Counted from the stretch's first letter, positions 37,501 to 50,274 are shown. The stretch is 64,000 bases of DNA from Micromonospora nigra (GCF_900091585.1 NZ_FMHT01000003.1:5668001-5732000); one strand, 5' to 3'. The notes: generated by a model from the letters alone, not told the origin. A program made the numbers and translations.

Positions 37501-39402
37501 CCGGACACCACCGTCGGTGCGCTGGAGGTGCTCACCGCCGACGAGCGTCGCCGACTCACCGCCACCCACCCGAACTCTCCGGCCGGCCCCGGCATCGGTG
37601 ACCTGGTCGCCGCCCGCGCCGCCGCCTCGCCCGACGCGGTCGCCCTGGTCACCACGCGCGGCCCCGTGTCGTACGCCGGCCTGGTCGCCGACGCCGACCG
37701 GCTCGCCCGGCACCTGGCCACCCTCGGTGTCGGCCGGGGCGACGTCGTCGGTGTGCTGCTGGCCCCTGGCGCGGACCTGCCGCTGGCCGCCCTCGCCGCC
37801 CTGCGGGCCGGAGCGGCCTACCTGCCCCTGGACCCGGACCAGCCGGCCGCCCACGCCGCCACCGTCACCCTCGCCGCCCTGGTCACCACCGGCGCGCTGG
37901 CCGCCCGGCTGCTGCCGGGGTTGCCACCCGGGCGCACCGTGCGGCTCGACGCCGACGACTGGCGGCAGCACCCCGACGTGCCCGCCGGGCCGACCGTCGC
38001 CCCCGGTGACACCGCCGTCGTCCTCGTCACCGGCACCCCGCCCCGCCCGGTGGCACTGCCGCACCGGGCGCTGGTCGGGCGGCTACCCGACACCGGCCCC
38101 GGGCAGGTGTGGCTGCCCTGGCAGGCGCCCGTGACGGCGGAGTTCACCGCCGCGCTGTGGGCCGGGCTCAGCTCCGGCGCGACCTGCGTCCTGCCGGCTC
38201 CCGTCCCATCCGCCCCGGAACGGGTGGCCGAGCTGGTCACCACGCACGGCGTGACCTCGCTGGCGCTGCCGGCCGACCTGCTCGCGCTGCTCGCCGACGA
38301 ACACCCCACGGCCCTCGGCCGGCTGCGGCAGGTCGTCACCACCGGCAACCCACCGGGTGCGCACCTGGACGCCGTGCGCCGCCGGCATCCGGGCCTGCGC
38401 CTGCTGACCGCCCTCGGATCCACCGAGGCCGGCCCCTGGGCTCTGCTCCACCCGGTCGCCCCGTCGCCCGCCCCGGACGGTTCGTCGCCTGTCGCGGCCG
38501 GGACCGGCCCGTCGTCCACCCCGGCCGGGACCGGCCCGTCGTCCACCCCGGCCGGAACCCGGCCGGCGGTGGCCCGGATCGGGGACCACTGTCACGTCCT
38601 CGACGAACGACTGCGCCCCGTGCCCGTCGGGGTTCGCGGCGAGCTGTACCTGTGCGGCCCCGCCGTCGCCAGCGGGTATCCGCACCGGCCCGGCGCCACC
38701 GCCGCCCGGTTCGTGGCCGCCCCGTGCGATCCGGTGGGCGGGCGGATGGTGCGCACCGGCACCGTGGCGAGCTGGGCCGCCGACGGCAGCCTTCGGGTCC
38801 ACCGCCGGCTCACCGTGGGCACGACCCCCGTCGACCCGGACCGGGTCGTCGCCGCCCTGGCCGGGCACCCCGCGGTACGGCGGGCCGCCGTCGCTGTCCA
38901 CACCGACCCCGCCGACGGGCCGCGCCTGGTGGCGTACGTGGTCGCGGCCGGCCCTGGCGTCGTCGCCGCGGACCTGCGCCGGCACGCCGCCCGGACCCTG
39001 CCCGAGGCGCTGGTGCCGGTGGACGTCGTGGTCGTGCCGACGCTGCAGCTGACCCCCGACGGGTGCCTCGACGTCGCCGCCCTGCCCGCCCCCGGTGCCA
39101 CGGCCGACACCGCCACGCCCCCCGACCCACGGCGGGAGACGCTGCGGACGCTGTTCTCCGAGGCGCTCGACGGGCGACCGGTCGGCGACACCGACAACTT
39201 CTTCCGGGTCGGCGGGCACTCGTTGCTCGCCGTGCGGCTGGTCAACCGGATCCGCACCGCGCTGTCGGTGGAGGTCAGCATCCGGGACGTGTTCCAGGCA
39301 CCCACGGTGGCCGCGCTGGCCGAACGGCTCGCCGCGGGCGCGGCCTCGTCCGCCCCCGCGCGACCCGCGCTGCGCCGACGGACGGGGGCGGGCGCCCGGT
39401 AG
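34519..39402 (+). CDS. NRPS2: C-T-C-A*-T with degenerate adenylation domain
   Basis: 1627 residues. C1 (about 1-450) has HHVATDG; T1 is near 505 ([14 protein letters not shown]) with no A domain before it; C2 (567-1008) has HHIASDG. A* (about 1025-1530) keeps the fold but has lost its catalytic motifs: the Gly-rich SGSTGxPKG loop reads [16 protein letters not shown] reads LGSTEA, YRTGDL reads VRTGTVA, and the A10 lysine motif reads LTPDGCLD. T2 is near 1565. Both modules must be charged in trans. GTG 34519 was preferred over GTG 34513 because AGGAGG ends only one base before the latter. Confidence 0.88.
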   Translation: MIPLSYAQRRLWFLHSLEGPSATYHVPVVLALSGVPERAALGAAVADVVARHEVLRTVFPSVDGEPVQRVLDGRDVVLSVVECPAAEVAARVAEFTAGTFDITAEPPLRVRLFVTGAESTLVLLLHHVATDGASTGPLLRDLSTAYAARVAGHAPDWEPLPVQYADYTLWQRELLGEESDPDSVLATQLAWWKQTLAGAPAVLDLPTDRPRPAEPTRRGGVVTGWLDAGSHRLLADLARTRRASMFMAMQAGLAATLTQLGVGEDVPIGAPVAGRPDEALHDLVGFFVNTVVLRTDTSGDPGFADLLTRVRAADLAAYAHEEVPFDLVVERLNPARSLAYHPFFQVMLTVDTTPPAGLRVGDLPAAVRPATLDAAKFDLTVFCTEVRDDAGAPAGVEVQVQYATDLFDADTAQLLLAAYLRLLRAVAADPAAALGTLDVLTDADRAGLDARRAALRTATDTPATGGPGGTATPDGPLTAREEILCDMFAAALGVDRVGPHDNFFRHGGHSLLATKLVNRIRGVLGVEVGLRDFFRTPTVAGLDRRIGELTGVGTRPPLTPTTRPDQVPLSYAQRRLWFLTEMGGANRMYNVPVVLRLDRPLDPTVLTAAVGDVVARHEVLRTVYAAVDGEPFQVVLDRVEPEVTVLDVTAAEVPGVVEATTGHVFDLGAQIPLKVWLVRVDDDSQLLVVLVHHIASDGWSTGPLLRDLAEAYAARAAGRTPERAPLPVQYADYTLWQRDLFGVADDPDSLLGRQLAWWRRTLDGVPQVLELPTDRPRPAVSSHRGDVVPFALDARTHAAVLRLARDTGATVFMVLQAGLATLLSRLGAGTDIPVGTAVAGRGDEALDDLVGFFVNTLVLRTDVSGDPTFADLVARVRDADLAAYDHQDVPFERLVEEINPTRSTAHHPLVQVTLVLQDSTGPRPGGEVLAGSPLPFDTGTAKFDLTLAVREDRDGATPNGITGVLEYATDLFDRSTADRLAERLARLLREAVAAPDTTVGALEVLTADERRRLTATHPNSPAGPGIGDLVAARAAASPDAVALVTTRGPVSYAGLVADADRLARHLATLGVGRGDVVGVLLAPGADLPLAALAALRAGAAYLPLDPDQPAAHAATVTLAALVTTGALAARLLPGLPPGRTVRLDADDWRQHPDVPAGPTVAPGDTAVVLVTGTPPRPVALPHRALVGRLPDTGPGQVWLPWQAPVTAEFTAALWAGLSSGATCVLPAPVPSAPERVAELVTTHGVTSLALPADLLALLADEHPTALGRLRQVVTTGNPPGAHLDAVRRRHPGLRLLTALGSTEAGPWALLHPVAPSPAPDGSSPVAAGTGPSSTPAGTGPSSTPAGTRPAVARIGDHCHVLDERLRPVPVGVRGELYLCGPAVASGYPHRPGATAARFVAAPCDPVGGRMVRTGTVASWAADGSLRVHRRLTVGTTPVDPDRVVAALAGHPAVRRAAVAVHTDPADGPRLVAYVVAAGPGVVAADLRRHAARTLPEALVPVDVVVVPTLQLTPDGCLDVAALPAPGATADTATPPDPRRETLRTLFSEALDGRPVGDTDNFFRVGGHSLLAVRLVNRIRTALSVEVSIRDVFQAPTVAALAERLAAGAASSAPARPALRRRTGAGAR
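38496..38562 (+). repeat. 27-bp tandem repeat in the degenerate A domain
   Basis: About 2.4 in-frame copies encoding [13 protein letters not shown] units within A*, in a loop before the A6 region. Insertion of such low-complexity sequence fits relaxed constraint on this domain. Confidence 0.75.
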
Positions 39403-39426
39403 AACCCGCCGCCGGGCGGACCCCAT

Positions 39427-39475
39427 CCTGCCTCGCCGACTGCCGCTGCCCCGGCGGTGCGCTGACTAGCCTCAG
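39427..39475 (+). promoter_or_regulatory. Conserved promoter-like element, copy 2
   Basis: The same 22-base block (core ACTGCCGCTG at 39439-39448), 18-base spacer and TAGCCTCAG (39467-39475) as at 30573. It lies between NRPS2 and NRPS3, about 115 bases before the NRPS3 start. NRPS1 and NRPS2 also share their last codons (PALRRRT), so the element could partly be carried by duplication of gene ends. Confidence 0.5.
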
Positions 39476-39587
39476 GTCAACGCGCCGCCGGGGCCTTTTC
39501 CGTTCCTCCGGCCACCCGCGACCGGGGCCCGCCGCCGGGCCCGCCCGGCCCTTCCGCGCCACCCACCCGACCCCAGGAGGAAGTTCG

Positions 39588-42500
39588 ATGCCCTCGATCG
39601 ACCACGCCGGGCCCGCGCCCACCTCCGCCGCCGGCCCCCGACCGACGGTGATCCTCGACGGGGGGCCACTGGCCGGGCCGGCCGTCGAGGTCGACGAGGC
39701 GTTCACGGCCCGGGTCCACGCCGACCCGGACCACCCGGCCGTCGTCGCCGGTGTGACCCGCCTCAGCTACGCCGAGCTGGACGCCGCCGTCGCCCGGCGG
39801 GCCGACCGGCTGCGCGCCGAGGGGGCCGGGCCGGGGCGGCTGGTGGCGGTCCACCGGCCGCGGGGCGTCGAGGCCGTGGTGGCGATCCTCGCGGCCCTGC
39901 GCGCCGGCGCGGCGTACCTGCCCCTGGACCCGGGCGCACCGACGGCGCGTACCGAGGCGATCCTCGCCGACGCGTGCGCGGGCGCCCCGCCCACCCTGGA
40001 CGAGGTGGCGGCGCGAGGTGAGCTGGTGCTGCCCGGCGCCGCCGTGCCCGTCGACACCGCCTACGTCATTTACACCTCCGGCTCCACCGGCACCCCGAAC
40101 GGGGTGGTCGTCGGCCGGGACGCCCTGGCCCACTTCGTCGCCGGGGCCGTGGACCGTTACGGCGTCACCCCCGCCGACCGGGTGCTCCAGTTCGCGCCGC
40201 TGCACTTCGACGCCAGCGTCGAGGAGGTGTTCGTGACCCTGTGCACCGGGGCCACGCTGGTGCTGCGCGCCGACGACATGCTCGACGTGCCCGACCTGCT
40301 GGCCGGCTGCGCCACGCACGGGATCACCCTGTTGGACCTGCCCACCGCGTACTGGCACGAGCTGGCCTACGCCCTGTCCACCGGCACCGTTTCGCTGCCC
40401 CCGGCGCTGCGGACCGTGGTCATCGGCGGCGAGGCGGCCCTGCCGGAGCGGGTGCGACGCTGGCGGCGGGCGGTGGGGGACCGGGTGCGGCTGCTCAACA
40501 CGTACGGGCCCACCGAGGCCACCGTCGTGGCGACCGTCGCCGACCTGTCCACCCACGACGGCGGAGACGTGCCGATCGGGCGGCCCCTGCCCGGCGTGCG
40601 GGCCGCCCTCGTCGACGGCGAGCTGTGGCTGCTCGGCGGCGGACTCGCCCACGGCTACCTGGGCCGCCCCGAGCTGACCGTGCGCCGCTTCACCACCCTC
40701 GACGGCCGGGCCGCCTACCGCACCGGCGACCTGGTGCGGGTACGCCCCGACGGGCAGCTCGGCTACCTCGGCCGCGTCGACGACGAGGTCAAGATCAACG
40801 GACACCGGATCGACCCGGTCGCCGTCGAGTCGGTCCTGCTCACCCTCACCGGCGTCCGCGAGGCGGCCGTCGTCGCCCAGGAACTGGGCGACGGGGTGCG
40901 GCGGCTCGTCGCGTACGTGGTCGGCGACGTCACCGCCGGGCAGGTGCGCGCGTACCTGGCCGAGCGGCTGCCCGCCCCCGCCGTGCCCGGCGTGGTCGAC
41001 CTGGTGGCGGCGCTGCCGCGCAGCAGCACCGGCAAGATCGACCGGGGGCGGCTGCGCGCCGCCGACCCGACCCGGACGGCCGGGCGGCCGGAACCGGCCG
41101 GGTGGCGTCCCGCTCCGGGCGAGGAACTGGTCCCGCTGTCGTACGCGCAGCGCCGGCTGTGGTTCCTGCACCGCCTGGAGGGCCCGTCGGCGACGTACCA
41201 CGTGCCCGTGGTGCTGGCCCTGTCGGGCGTGCCCGAGCGGGCGGCGCTGGACGCGGCCGTGGCCGACGTGGTGGCCCGGCACGAGGTGCTGCGCACGGTG
41301 TTCCCGTCCGTGGACGGCGAACCCGTGCAACGGGTGCTGCCCACCTCCGGGGTGCGGCTGTCCGTGGTGGAGTGCCCGGCCGCCGAGGTGGCCGCCCGGG
41401 TCGCCGAGTTCACCGCCGGCACCTTCGACATCGGCGTCGACGAGCCGCTGCGGGTGCGGCTGTTCGTCACCGGCGCGGAGTCGACGCTGGTGCTGCTGCT
41501 GCACCACATCGCCACCGACGGCTGGTCGATGGCCCCACTGCTGCGGGACCTGGCCACCGCGTACGCCGCCCGCGTCGCCGGGCACGCCCCGGACCGGGAG
41601 CCGCTGCCGGTGCAGTACGCCGACTACACCCTGTGGCAGCGGGAGCTGCTGGGGGAGGAGTCCGACCCGGACAGCGTGCTGGCCACCCAGCTCGCCTGGT
41701 GGCGGGACACCCTGGCCGGCGCGCCCGCCGTGCTGGACCTGCCCACCGACCGGCCCCGCCCCGCCGAGCCCACCTTCGAAGGGGCGTCCGTTCGCGGCCT
41801 GCTCGACGCCGACACCCACCGCCGGCTGCGGGATCTCGGCGAGACCTGCCAGGCCACCGGGTTCATGGTCTTCCACGCCGCGCTCGCCGCCACCCTCACC
41901 CGCCTCGGCGCGGGCGACGACGTGCCCATCGGCACGCCGGTGGCCGGTCGGCCCGACGAGGCGCTGCACGACCTGGTCGGGTTCTTCGTCAACACGCTGG
42001 TGCTGCGCACCGACACCTCCGGCGACCCGGGCTTCGCCGACCTGCTGACCCGGGTGTGCGAGGCGGACCTCGCCGCGTACGCACACGAGGAGGTGCCGTT
42101 CGACCTGGTGGTGGAACGTCTCAACCCGGCCCGCTCCCTGGCGTACCACCCGTTCTTCCAGGTCATGCTCACCGTCGACACCCCACCCGGCGACGAGCTG
42201 CGGATCCTCGACCTCGACGCCCGGATCACCCCCGCCGGCCTCGACACCGCCAAGTTCGACCTCAGCGTCTCCTGCGTCCCCGGCGACGACGGCGGGGTCG
42301 AGGTGTGGCTCCAGTACGCCACCGACCTGTTCGACGCCGACACGGCGCAGCTGCTGCTGGCGGCGTACCTGCGGCTGCTGCGCGCCGTCGCCGCCGACCC
42401 GGCCGCCGCCCTGGGCACCCTCGACGTGCTCACCGACGCCGACCGCGCCGGCCTCGACGCCCGCCGCGCCGCCGTGCGCGCCGCCGTCGCCGACCGCGCC

Positions 42501-45500
42501 CGCAGCCACGCCGCCGAAACCGGGGACCCGGTGCGCACCGAGCTGCTGTGCGGCCTGTTCGCCGAGGTGCTGAGCCTGCCGTCGGTCGGCCCCGACGACG
42601 ACTTCTTCGCCCTCGGCGGGCACTCCATGCTGGCGGTCCGGCTGGCCAACCGGCTGCGGACGGTGCTCGACACCGACGTCGGCATCCGGGACCTGTTCCT
42701 CGCCCCCAGCCCCGCCGCGCTGGAACGGCGGCTCGGCCAGCTGGCCGCCGCGGCCCGGCCCGCCCTGGCTCCCGTCGTCGCCCCCACCGGGCGGGTACCG
42801 CTGTCGTACGCGCAGCGCCGGCTGTGGTTCCTCGCCGAGCTCGGCGGGCCCAGCGCCGTCTACAACCTGCCCGTGGTGCTGCGTCCCGCCACCGCCCTGG
42901 ACCCCGCGCCGCTGGCGGCGGCGCTGGCCGACCTCGCCGCGCGGCACGAGGTGCTGGGCACCGTCTACCGCAGTGCGGACGGAGAGCCGTACCAGATGGT
43001 CGTGGCCGGGGCCCGGCCGCCCCTCACCGTCCTCGACGTGCCGGCCGACGACCTCGCCGAGGCGATCGACACCGCCTGCGGGCACGTGTTCGACCTGTCC
43101 GCCGACCTGCCGCTGCGGGCCTGGCTGCTGCGCCCGACCGGCGGCGGACAACCCGGGCAGGTGCTGGTGGTGCTCACCCACCACATCGCCTCCGACGGCT
43201 GGTCCACCGGCCCGCTGCTGCGTGACCTCGCCGAGGCGTACGCGGCCCGCGCCGCCGGGCACGCCCCGGGCTGGGAACCGCTGCCCGTGCAGTACGCCGA
43301 CTACACCCTGTGGCAGCGGGAGCTGCTGGGTGCCGCCGACGATCCGGACAGCCTGCTCGGTCGGCAGCTCGCCTGGTGGCGGGGCACGCTCGACGGCGTA
43401 CCGCAGGTGTTGGAGCTGCCCACCGACCGGCCCCGGCCGGCGGAGGCCAGCCAGCGCGGCGAGATCGTGCCGTTCCGGCTCGACGCCGACACCCACGCCG
43501 GGGTGCTCCGCCTCGCCCAGGAGCACGGCGCGACGGTGTTCATGGTGCTCCAGTCGGCGTTGGCGGCGCTGCTGGCGCGGTTGGGGGCGGGCACCGACGT
43601 GCCGATCGGCACGGTGGTGGCCGGTCGTGGTGACGAGGCCCTGGACGACCTGGTGGGCTTCTTCGTCAACACGCTGGTGCTGCGCACCGACGTCTCCGGT
43701 GACCCGAGCTTCGCCGAGCTGGTGGCCCGGGTCCGCGACGCGGACCTGGCCGCCTACGACCACCAGGACGTGCCGTTCGAACGTCTCGTCGAGGAACTCA
43801 ACCCGACCCGCTCCACCGCCCACCACCCGCTCGTGCAGGTGATGCTGGTGCTGCAGAACGCCGACGGCGGCGACCCGGAGCCGGCCAGCGCCCTGGCCGG
43901 CGAGGAACTGTCCTTCCGGGCCGGCGTGGCCAAGTTCGACCTGACCCTGGCCGTGCGGGAGTACCACGACCCGGCCGGCGGGCCCGCCGGCATCACCGGC
44001 GCCGTCGAGTACGCCGTCGACCTGTTCGACCCCGGCACCGTCAGCCGGTTCGCCGACACCCTCGCCCGGCTGCTCGCCGCCGTCGTCGCCGACCCCGGCA
44101 CCCGCGTCGGCGACGTCGAGCTGCTCACCGCCGAACAGCGGCACGAGGTGGTCCATGCGTTCAACGACACCACCCCCGCCGGGCGGCCCGACGAGCGGAT
44201 CACCGACGTGTTCGCCCGCCGGGTTGCCGCCGACCCGCACCGCACCGCGCTGGTGCACGGCGACGCCCGGATGTCGTACGGCGAGCTGGACGCCGAGGCC
44301 AACCGGCTCGCCCGGCACCTCGCGGCGCTCGGCGTGCGGCGCGGCGACGTCGTCGGCGTCCTGCTGGACCGGGGCCTGCCCATGGCCGTCGCCGTGCTCG
44401 CCACACTCAAGGCCGGCGCCGCGTACGCCCTGCTCGACCCGGAGTTCCCCGACGCCCGCCTGACCGCCCTGGTTCCCGACGCCTCGCTCACCGCCCTGGT
44501 CACCGACGCCGCCCTGGCCGCCCGCCTCGGCGCGGCCCGACCCGCCCGCACCGTGCTGCTCGACCGGGCCGCCGCCACCCTCGACGCGCTGCCCGCGAGC
44601 CCACTCGACCTGCCCGGCGACCCCGGCGACCCGGCCTGCGTCATGTTCACCTCCGGGTCGACCGGGCGGCCCAAGGGGGCGCTGTCCCCGCACCGGGCCG
44701 TCGTCGGCACCCTGTGCGGGCAGACCTTCGTCGACTTCGGCCCCGACCAGGTGTGGTTGCAGGCCGCCCCCGTGTCCTGGGACGCGTTCGCGCTGGAGTT
44801 CTGGGGGGCGCTGCTCAACGGCGCCACCGTCGTGCTGCACCCGGGGCAGCGGCCCGAACCGGCCCGCATCGCCGACCTCGTCGCCGCCCACGGCGTCACC
44901 ACCCTGTGGCTGTCCGCCGGCCTGTTCAACGTGCTGCTCGACGAGCATCCCGACGCCCTCGCCGCCGTCGACCAGGTCGTCACCGGGGGCGAGGCACCGT
45001 CCGTGGAGCACCTGGCCCGCGCCCGCCGCCGCTTCACCGGGCTGCGGCTGGTGCACGGGTACGGCCCCGTCGAGAGCATGATCTTCACCAACTGCCACCC
45101 GGTCGACACCCCGCCGGCCACCGCACCCGTCCCCGTCGGCGCGCCGCTGGCCGACCGGCGCTGCCTCGTCCTCGACGGACGGCTGCGGCCCGTGCCCGTC
45201 GGCGTCACCGGCGAGTTGTACGTCGCCGGCACCGGCCTCGCCGACGGCTACCTGCACCGGGCCGGGATCACCGCCGCCGCCTTCGTCGCCGACCCGTTCG
45301 GCCCCGCCGGATCCCGCATGTACCGCACCGGCGACCTCGCCCGCTGGACCCCCTCCGGCGCGGTGGAGATCCTCGGCCGCGCCGACGACCAGGTCAAGAT
45401 CCGGGGCTTCCGGATCGAACCGGGTGAGGTGGCCGCGGTGCTCGCCCGGCATCCCGACGTCGGTCGGGTGGCCGTGGTGGTGCGCGAGGACCGCCCCGGC

Positions 45501-48500
45501 GACAAGCGGCTCGTGGCATACCTGACCCCCGGCGAACCGGGCGTGCAGCCGACCGTCGCCGACCTGCGTCGCGCCGCCGCCGAGGCACTGCCCGCGCACC
45601 TGGTCCCGGCCGCGTTCGTCGTGCTCGACGCCCTGCCGCTGACCGCCAACGGCAAGGTCGACCGGGCCGCGCTGCCGGCCCCCCACCACACCGCCGGCAC
45701 CCCGTCCCGCGCCCCGCGCACCCCCGCCGAGCAGCTGATGTGCGACCTGTTCGCCGAGGTGCTCGACGTCGACCGGGTCGGCGTCGACGACGACTTCTTC
45801 GCCCTCGGCGGGCACTCCCTGCTCGCGGCGAAACTGGTCAACCGGGTCCGCGCCGTGTGGGCGGCCGAGATCGGCGTACGGGACCTGTTCCAGGCCCCCA
45901 CCCCGGCCGGCCTGGAACGCCGGGTCGCCCGGAGCAGCGGCACCGGCACCCGGGCCCCCCTCACGCCCGCCGCCCGCACCGGCCGGCTGCCGCTGTCGTA
46001 CGCGCAGCACCGGCTGTGGTTCCTCGCCGAACTCGGCGGCCCCGGCACCGTCTACAACATCCCCGTCGCGCTGCGTCTCGACGCCGAACTGGACCCCGAC
46101 GCCCTCGCCGCGGCGCTGGCCGACCTCGCCGCGCGGCACGAGGTGCTGCGCACCGTCTACCGGGCCGTCGACGGTGAACCACACCAGCTCGTCCTGGACG
46201 GGGCACACCCCGAACTGACCGTGCTCGACGTCGCCGCCGACGCCGTGGCCGCGGCCGTGGACGCCGCCGCCGGCCACGTGTTCGACCTGTCCACCGACCT
46301 GCCGCTGCGGGCCTGGCTGCTGCGCCCCGACGGGGACCGGCAGGTGCTGGTGCTGCTGGTGCACCACATCGCCGCCGACGGCTGGTCGATGGGCCCGCTG
46401 CTGCGCGACCTGTCCACCGCCTACCGGGCCCGGATCGACGGCACGACACCCGACTGGGCGCCGCTGCCCGTGCAGTACGCCGACTACACCCTGTGGCAGC
46501 GGGAGCTGCTGGGCGCCGCCGACGATCCGGCGGGTCTGCTCGCCCGGCAGCTCGCCTGGTGGCGGGGCACGCTCGACGGCGTACCGCAGGTGTTGGAGCT
46601 GCCCACCGACCGGCCCCGGCCGGCGGAGGCCAGCCACCGCGGCGAGGTGGTGCCCTTCACCCTCGACGCCGACACCCACGAGGCCGTGCGTCGCCTCGCC
46701 CGCGCCTGCGGGGCCACCGTGTTCATGGTGCTCCAGTCGGCGTTGGCGGTGGTCCTGGCGCGGTTGGGGGCGGGCACCGACGTGCCGATCGGCACGGTGG
46801 TGGCCGGTCGTGGTGACGAGGCCCTGGACGACCTGGTGGGCTTCTTCGTCAACACGCTCGTGCTGCGCACCGACGTCTCCGGTGACCCGAGCTTCGCCGA
46901 GCTGGTGGCCCGGGTCCGCGACGCGGACCTGGCCGCCTACGACCACCAGGACGTGCCGTTCGAACGTCTCGTCGAGGAACTCAACCCGACCCGCTCCACC
47001 GCCCACCACCCGCTCGTGCAGGTGATGCTGCTGGTGCAGAACACCGCCGAGGTGGACCCGACCGGTTCGCCGTTCGCCGGCGACGAGATCGGCCTCGACA
47101 CCGGCACCGTCAAGTTCGACCTGACCCTGTCCGTCCGGGAGACCCACGACACCGCCGGTGGGCCCGCCGGGCTGCGCGGCGTCCTCGAGTACGCCACCGA
47201 CCTGTTCGACCCGACCACCGCGACCCTGCTCACGCGGCGTCTCGCCCGGTTGGTGCGCGCCGTCGCCGCCGACCCCGACCGGCCCGTCGGCGACGTCGAC
47301 CTGCTCGACGCCGACGAGCGACGGCTGCTGCACGGGCTCAACGACACCGCCGTGCCCGTCGCCCGGGGCTGCGTGCACGAGGCGTTCCGCGAGCAGGCGC
47401 GGCGTACCCCGGACCGGACCGCCCTGACCTGCGGCGACCGGCGGCTCAGCTACGCCGGGCTGGACCGGGCCGCGAACGCCCTCGCCCACCGGCTGATCGC
47501 CGCCGGCGTCCGCCCCCAGTCGACGGTCGGGGTGCTGTTGCCCCGTGGCGTCGACCTGGTGGTGGCTACCCTCGCCGTGCTCAAGTGCGGGGCCGCGTAC
47601 GTCCCGGTCGGCACCGCACTGCCCACCGCCCGGGTGCGGACCGTCCTGGCCGACTCCGGTGCGACGGTGCTGCTGACCGACGTCGCCCACCGTCCGGCCG
47701 TCGCCGCCGAACGGGACCACGGCACCGTCGTCGTCGAGTGCGCCACCCCGGCCGGCGCCCCCGACCACGACCCGGCCGTCGACGTCGGCGAGCAGGCCCT
47801 GATGTACGTCATGTTCACCTCCGGGTCCACCGGTCGGCCCAAGGGCGTCGGCGTCACCCACCGCAACGTGCGCGACCTCGTCGCCGACCGGTGCTGGGAC
47901 GCCGGGCACCACCGCCGGATGCTGGTGCACTCCCAGTACGGCTTCGACTCGTCCACCTACGAGATGTGGGTGCCGCTGCTGCACGGTGGGGAACTCGTCG
48001 TCGCCGAGGGGGACAGCACCGACCTGCGGGAGCTGGCCCGCACCATCGAGCGGTACGACGTCACCGCCGCCTACTTCACGATGGGCCTGTTCCACGTCAT
48101 GGCCGACGAGGGACTTGACACCCTGGCCCGGCTCAAGGAGGTGTGGACCGGCGGCGACGTCGCCTCCCCGGCCGCCGTGCGGCGGGTGCTCGACCACTGC
48201 CCGGACACCGTGCTGGTGCACAGCTACGGCCCCACCGAGGTCACCTTCGCCTCCCACCACCAGCGTTTCGAGACCGCCGACCGCCGGTTCACCGGCGTGC
48301 ACCTGGGACGACTGCTCGACAACACCCGCGCGTACGTGCTCGACGACCGGCTGCGCCCGGTGCCGCTCGGCGGCACGGGCGAGCTGTACCTGGCCGGCGA
48401 GCAGGTCGCCCGCGGCTACCTGGGCCGGCCCGCGTTGACCGCCGAACGGTTCGTCGCCGACCCGTTCGACCCGACCGGCGGCCGGATGTACCGCACCGGC

Positions 48501-50009
48501 GACCTGGTCGCCTGGACCAGCACCGGCGACCTGCGGTTCGTGGGCCGCGCCGACGGCCAGGTCAAGATCCGTGGATTCCGGATCGAGCCGGCCGAGGTGG
48601 AGGCCGTGCTCGGCGCCCAGGCCGGCGTCGGCCAGGTCGCCGTCGTCGTCCGCGAGGACCGGCCCGGCGACAAGCGGCTCGTCGGCTACGTCGTGCCCGC
48701 CGACGGCGCGGACGTCGACGAGGCGACCCTGGTCGACGCCGCCGCGCGGCAGCTGCCCGGCTACATGGTGCCCTCGGCGGTGCTGGTCCTCGACCGGCTG
48801 CCGGTCACCGCCAACGGCAAGCTCGACCGACGGGCCCTGCCCGCCCCGCAGCACGGGACGGCCGCCGGCCGCGCCCCCCGCACCCCGGCCGAGCAGCGGC
48901 TGTGCGCCCTGTTCGCCGAGATGCTCGGTGTCGGCCGGGTCGGCCCCGACGACAACTTCTTCGACCTCGGCGGCCACTCCCTGCTGGCCACCCGCCTGAT
49001 CGCCCGGGCCCGCACCGAACTCGGCCTGGACCGGGCCGTGCGGGACCTGTTCCAGCGGCCCACCCCCGCCGGGCTGCTGGGCGACGGGGCCGACGACGGC
49101 ACGGCGACGGGGGTGCTGCTGCCGCTGCGCACCACCGGCACCCGCCCGCCGCTGTTCTGCGTCCACCCCGGCGCGGGGATGAGCTGGTCGTACGCCGGGC
49201 TCACCCAGCACCTCGGGCCCGACCAGCCGGTGTACGGCCTGCAGACCCGCGCCCTGTCCACCCCCGGCTACCGGGCCGGTGGCGTGGGCGAGCTGGCCGA
49301 GGACTACCTCGCCGAGATCCGGCGGGTGCAGCCCCACGGGCCGTACCGGCTGCTCGGCTGGTCCTTCGGCGGAGTGGTCGCCCACGCCATGGCGACCCGG
49401 CTCCAGGCGATGGGGGAGGAGGTGGAACTGCTGGCGCTGATGGACGCCTACCCGGTGCCCGCCGAGCAGGCCACCCGCCCCCGCGACGACCGCGAGGTGA
49501 TGCGGATGCTGGTCGGCGACGACACCGACGACCTGCCCGACGGCTTCCTCGACCGGTACGACCCGCACGCCGTGGTGGAGGTGCTGCGCCGCCGTGACCC
49601 GGTGCTGGCCGGCTTCACCGGCGCGGAGGTCCACGCGCTGGTCCTGGCCGCGGTGAACCACGCCGAGATCATGGCCGCGTACCGGCCGGAGGTGTTCACC
49701 GGCGACCTGCTGTTCTTCTCCGCCGGCCGGGCCGGCGCGGACACCACCGCCGGCCGGGCCGGCGCGGACACCACCGCCGGCCGGGCCGGCGCGGACACCA
49801 CCGCCGGCCGGGCCGGCGCGGACACCACGGCCGGCCGGGCCGGCGACGGTGCGGGGGCCGACCGGCTGACCCCGGCCCGGTGGCTGCCCCACCTCGACGG
49901 CCACCTGGAATGCCACGACATCGACACCACGCACCTGCGCATGACCGAATCGGAACCACTCGCGGAAATCGGCGGGATCCTCGCCGGGAAACTGTCCGGA
50001 ACCGCGTGA
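39588..50009 (+). CDS. NRPS3: A-C-T-C-A-T-C-A-T-TE terminal synthetase
   Basis: 3473 residues. A1 about 35-490, then directly C1 515-955 (HHIATDG) with no carrier between; T1 near 1008; C2 1070-1515 (HHIASDG); A2 1535-2030; T2 near 2075; C3 2133-2578 (HHIAADG); A3 2598-3085; T3 near 3128; thioesterase 3178-3473 with GWSFGG. Codes read by eye: A1 D-A-E-D-V-G-T-V-V-K (close to diamino-acid/beta-lysine pockets), A2 D-A-L-W-V-G-G-I-F-K (Val-like), A3 D-S-Y-Y-W-G-S-F-A-K (unassigned). A1 has SGSTGTPNG, with Asn for the usual Lys of motif A3, but keeps the A10 lysine. The TE releases the product as acid or macrocycle. ATG 39588 follows AGGAGG. Confidence 0.92.
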   Translation: MPSIDHAGPAPTSAAGPRPTVILDGGPLAGPAVEVDEAFTARVHADPDHPAVVAGVTRLSYAELDAAVARRADRLRAEGAGPGRLVAVHRPRGVEAVVAILAALRAGAAYLPLDPGAPTARTEAILADACAGAPPTLDEVAARGELVLPGAAVPVDTAYVIYTSGSTGTPNGVVVGRDALAHFVAGAVDRYGVTPADRVLQFAPLHFDASVEEVFVTLCTGATLVLRADDMLDVPDLLAGCATHGITLLDLPTAYWHELAYALSTGTVSLPPALRTVVIGGEAALPERVRRWRRAVGDRVRLLNTYGPTEATVVATVADLSTHDGGDVPIGRPLPGVRAALVDGELWLLGGGLAHGYLGRPELTVRRFTTLDGRAAYRTGDLVRVRPDGQLGYLGRVDDEVKINGHRIDPVAVESVLLTLTGVREAAVVAQELGDGVRRLVAYVVGDVTAGQVRAYLAERLPAPAVPGVVDLVAALPRSSTGKIDRGRLRAADPTRTAGRPEPAGWRPAPGEELVPLSYAQRRLWFLHRLEGPSATYHVPVVLALSGVPERAALDAAVADVVARHEVLRTVFPSVDGEPVQRVLPTSGVRLSVVECPAAEVAARVAEFTAGTFDIGVDEPLRVRLFVTGAESTLVLLLHHIATDGWSMAPLLRDLATAYAARVAGHAPDREPLPVQYADYTLWQRELLGEESDPDSVLATQLAWWRDTLAGAPAVLDLPTDRPRPAEPTFEGASVRGLLDADTHRRLRDLGETCQATGFMVFHAALAATLTRLGAGDDVPIGTPVAGRPDEALHDLVGFFVNTLVLRTDTSGDPGFADLLTRVCEADLAAYAHEEVPFDLVVERLNPARSLAYHPFFQVMLTVDTPPGDELRILDLDARITPAGLDTAKFDLSVSCVPGDDGGVEVWLQYATDLFDADTAQLLLAAYLRLLRAVAADPAAALGTLDVLTDADRAGLDARRAAVRAAVADRARSHAAETGDPVRTELLCGLFAEVLSLPSVGPDDDFFALGGHSMLAVRLANRLRTVLDTDVGIRDLFLAPSPAALERRLGQLAAAARPALAPVVAPTGRVPLSYAQRRLWFLAELGGPSAVYNLPVVLRPATALDPAPLAAALADLAARHEVLGTVYRSADGEPYQMVVAGARPPLTVLDVPADDLAEAIDTACGHVFDLSADLPLRAWLLRPTGGGQPGQVLVVLTHHIASDGWSTGPLLRDLAEAYAARAAGHAPGWEPLPVQYADYTLWQRELLGAADDPDSLLGRQLAWWRGTLDGVPQVLELPTDRPRPAEASQRGEIVPFRLDADTHAGVLRLAQEHGATVFMVLQSALAALLARLGAGTDVPIGTVVAGRGDEALDDLVGFFVNTLVLRTDVSGDPSFAELVARVRDADLAAYDHQDVPFERLVEELNPTRSTAHHPLVQVMLVLQNADGGDPEPASALAGEELSFRAGVAKFDLTLAVREYHDPAGGPAGITGAVEYAVDLFDPGTVSRFADTLARLLAAVVADPGTRVGDVELLTAEQRHEVVHAFNDTTPAGRPDERITDVFARRVAADPHRTALVHGDARMSYGELDAEANRLARHLAALGVRRGDVVGVLLDRGLPMAVAVLATLKAGAAYALLDPEFPDARLTALVPDASLTALVTDAALAARLGAARPARTVLLDRAAATLDALPASPLDLPGDPGDPACVMFTSGSTGRPKGALSPHRAVVGTLCGQTFVDFGPDQVWLQAAPVSWDAFALEFWGALLNGATVVLHPGQRPEPARIADLVAAHGVTTLWLSAGLFNVLLDEHPDALAAVDQVVTGGEAPSVEHLARARRRFTGLRLVHGYGPVESMIFTNCHPVDTPPATAPVPVGAPLADRRCLVLDGRLRPVPVGVTGELYVAGTGLADGYLHRAGITAAAFVADPFGPAGSRMYRTGDLARWTPSGAVEILGRADDQVKIRGFRIEPGEVAAVLARHPDVGRVAVVVREDRPGDKRLVAYLTPGEPGVQPTVADLRRAAAEALPAHLVPAAFVVLDALPLTANGKVDRAALPAPHHTAGTPSRAPRTPAEQLMCDLFAEVLDVDRVGVDDDFFALGGHSLLAAKLVNRVRAVWAAEIGVRDLFQAPTPAGLERRVARSSGTGTRAPLTPAARTGRLPLSYAQHRLWFLAELGGPGTVYNIPVALRLDAELDPDALAAALADLAARHEVLRTVYRAVDGEPHQLVLDGAHPELTVLDVAADAVAAAVDAAAGHVFDLSTDLPLRAWLLRPDGDRQVLVLLVHHIAADGWSMGPLLRDLSTAYRARIDGTTPDWAPLPVQYADYTLWQRELLGAADDPAGLLARQLAWWRGTLDGVPQVLELPTDRPRPAEASHRGEVVPFTLDADTHEAVRRLARACGATVFMVLQSALAVVLARLGAGTDVPIGTVVAGRGDEALDDLVGFFVNTLVLRTDVSGDPSFAELVARVRDADLAAYDHQDVPFERLVEELNPTRSTAHHPLVQVMLLVQNTAEVDPTGSPFAGDEIGLDTGTVKFDLTLSVRETHDTAGGPAGLRGVLEYATDLFDPTTATLLTRRLARLVRAVAADPDRPVGDVDLLDADERRLLHGLNDTAVPVARGCVHEAFREQARRTPDRTALTCGDRRLSYAGLDRAANALAHRLIAAGVRPQSTVGVLLPRGVDLVVATLAVLKCGAAYVPVGTALPTARVRTVLADSGATVLLTDVAHRPAVAAERDHGTVVVECATPAGAPDHDPAVDVGEQALMYVMFTSGSTGRPKGVGVTHRNVRDLVADRCWDAGHHRRMLVHSQYGFDSSTYEMWVPLLHGGELVVAEGDSTDLRELARTIERYDVTAAYFTMGLFHVMADEGLDTLARLKEVWTGGDVASPAAVRRVLDHCPDTVLVHSYGPTEVTFASHHQRFETADRRFTGVHLGRLLDNTRAYVLDDRLRPVPLGGTGELYLAGEQVARGYLGRPALTAERFVADPFDPTGGRMYRTGDLVAWTSTGDLRFVGRADGQVKIRGFRIEPAEVEAVLGAQAGVGQVAVVVREDRPGDKRLVGYVVPADGADVDEATLVDAAARQLPGYMVPSAVLVLDRLPVTANGKLDRRALPAPQHGTAAGRAPRTPAEQRLCALFAEMLGVGRVGPDDNFFDLGGHSLLATRLIARARTELGLDRAVRDLFQRPTPAGLLGDGADDGTATGVLLPLRTTGTRPPLFCVHPGAGMSWSYAGLTQHLGPDQPVYGLQTRALSTPGYRAGGVGELAEDYLAEIRRVQPHGPYRLLGWSFGGVVAHAMATRLQAMGEEVELLALMDAYPVPAEQATRPRDDREVMRMLVGDDTDDLPDGFLDRYDPHAVVEVLRRRDPVLAGFTGAEVHALVLAAVNHAEIMAAYRPEVFTGDLLFFSAGRAGADTTAGRAGADTTAGRAGADTTAGRAGADTTAGRAGDGAGADRLTPARWLPHLDGHLECHDIDTTHLRMTESEPLAEIGGILAGKLSGTA
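49722..49846 (+). repeat. 27-bp minisatellite in the thioesterase domain
   Basis: About 4.6 copies of a 27-bp unit encoding AGRAGADTT repeat in frame between the lid region and the catalytic His of the TE domain. Copies are identical except for one base in the fourth, so the array is young and probably length-variable between strains. Confidence 0.85.
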
Positions 50010-50059
50010 CGAATTGCCTGTCGACGAATCGTCAGTCAACAACGAGAGAGGAAACTGAC

Positions 50060-50266
50060 ATGGTCAACCCGTTCGAGGACGAGAACGGCACCTTCCTGGT
50101 CCTGGTCAACGACGAGGGGCAGCACTGCCTGTGGCCCGTCTTCGTCGCCGTGCCCGCCGGCTGGCAGGCCACCCTCGGCCCCGCCGGCCGGCAGGAGTGC
50201 CTCGACCACATCGAGCGCACCTGGACCGACATCCGGCCGAAGAGCCTGCTCGCCCAGTACGCCTGA
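50060..50266 (+). CDS. MbtH-like NRPS accessory protein
   Basis: 68 residues with the family signature: MVNPFEDENGTFLVLVNDEGQHCLWP, VPAGW, and HIERTWTDIRPKSL. Here the usual S-LWP motif reads HCLWP, a mild variant. MbtH proteins bind A domains and are often needed for their solubility and activity. It is the last gene of the NRPS block, 50 bases after NRPS3, with GAGAGAGGAAA as ribosome site. Confidence 0.93.
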   Translation: MVNPFEDENGTFLVLVNDEGQHCLWPVFVAVPAGWQATLGPAGRQECLDHIERTWTDIRPKSLLAQYA

Positions 50267-50274
50267 CGCAACCC

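Noticed and set aside
24081..50009. Epimerisation domains in the NRPS proteins
   Set aside because: Every HHxxxDG-containing domain has the N-terminal [15 protein letters not shown] condensation start (or the starter-like variant) and is followed by A or T in C-domain order; none fits an E domain.
24081..50009. Naming the peptide product from A-domain codes
   Set aside because: Only the Gln code is close to a well-established one; the others were read by eye and are ambiguous, and two modules are trans-loaded.
39477..50042. A 3521-residue open frame on the minus strand opposite NRPS3
   Set aside because: High GC and C/G-ending codons keep the antisense frame open. Its translation is low-complexity Gly/Arg/Val/Gln-rich with no domain, while the plus strand has full NRPS motifs.
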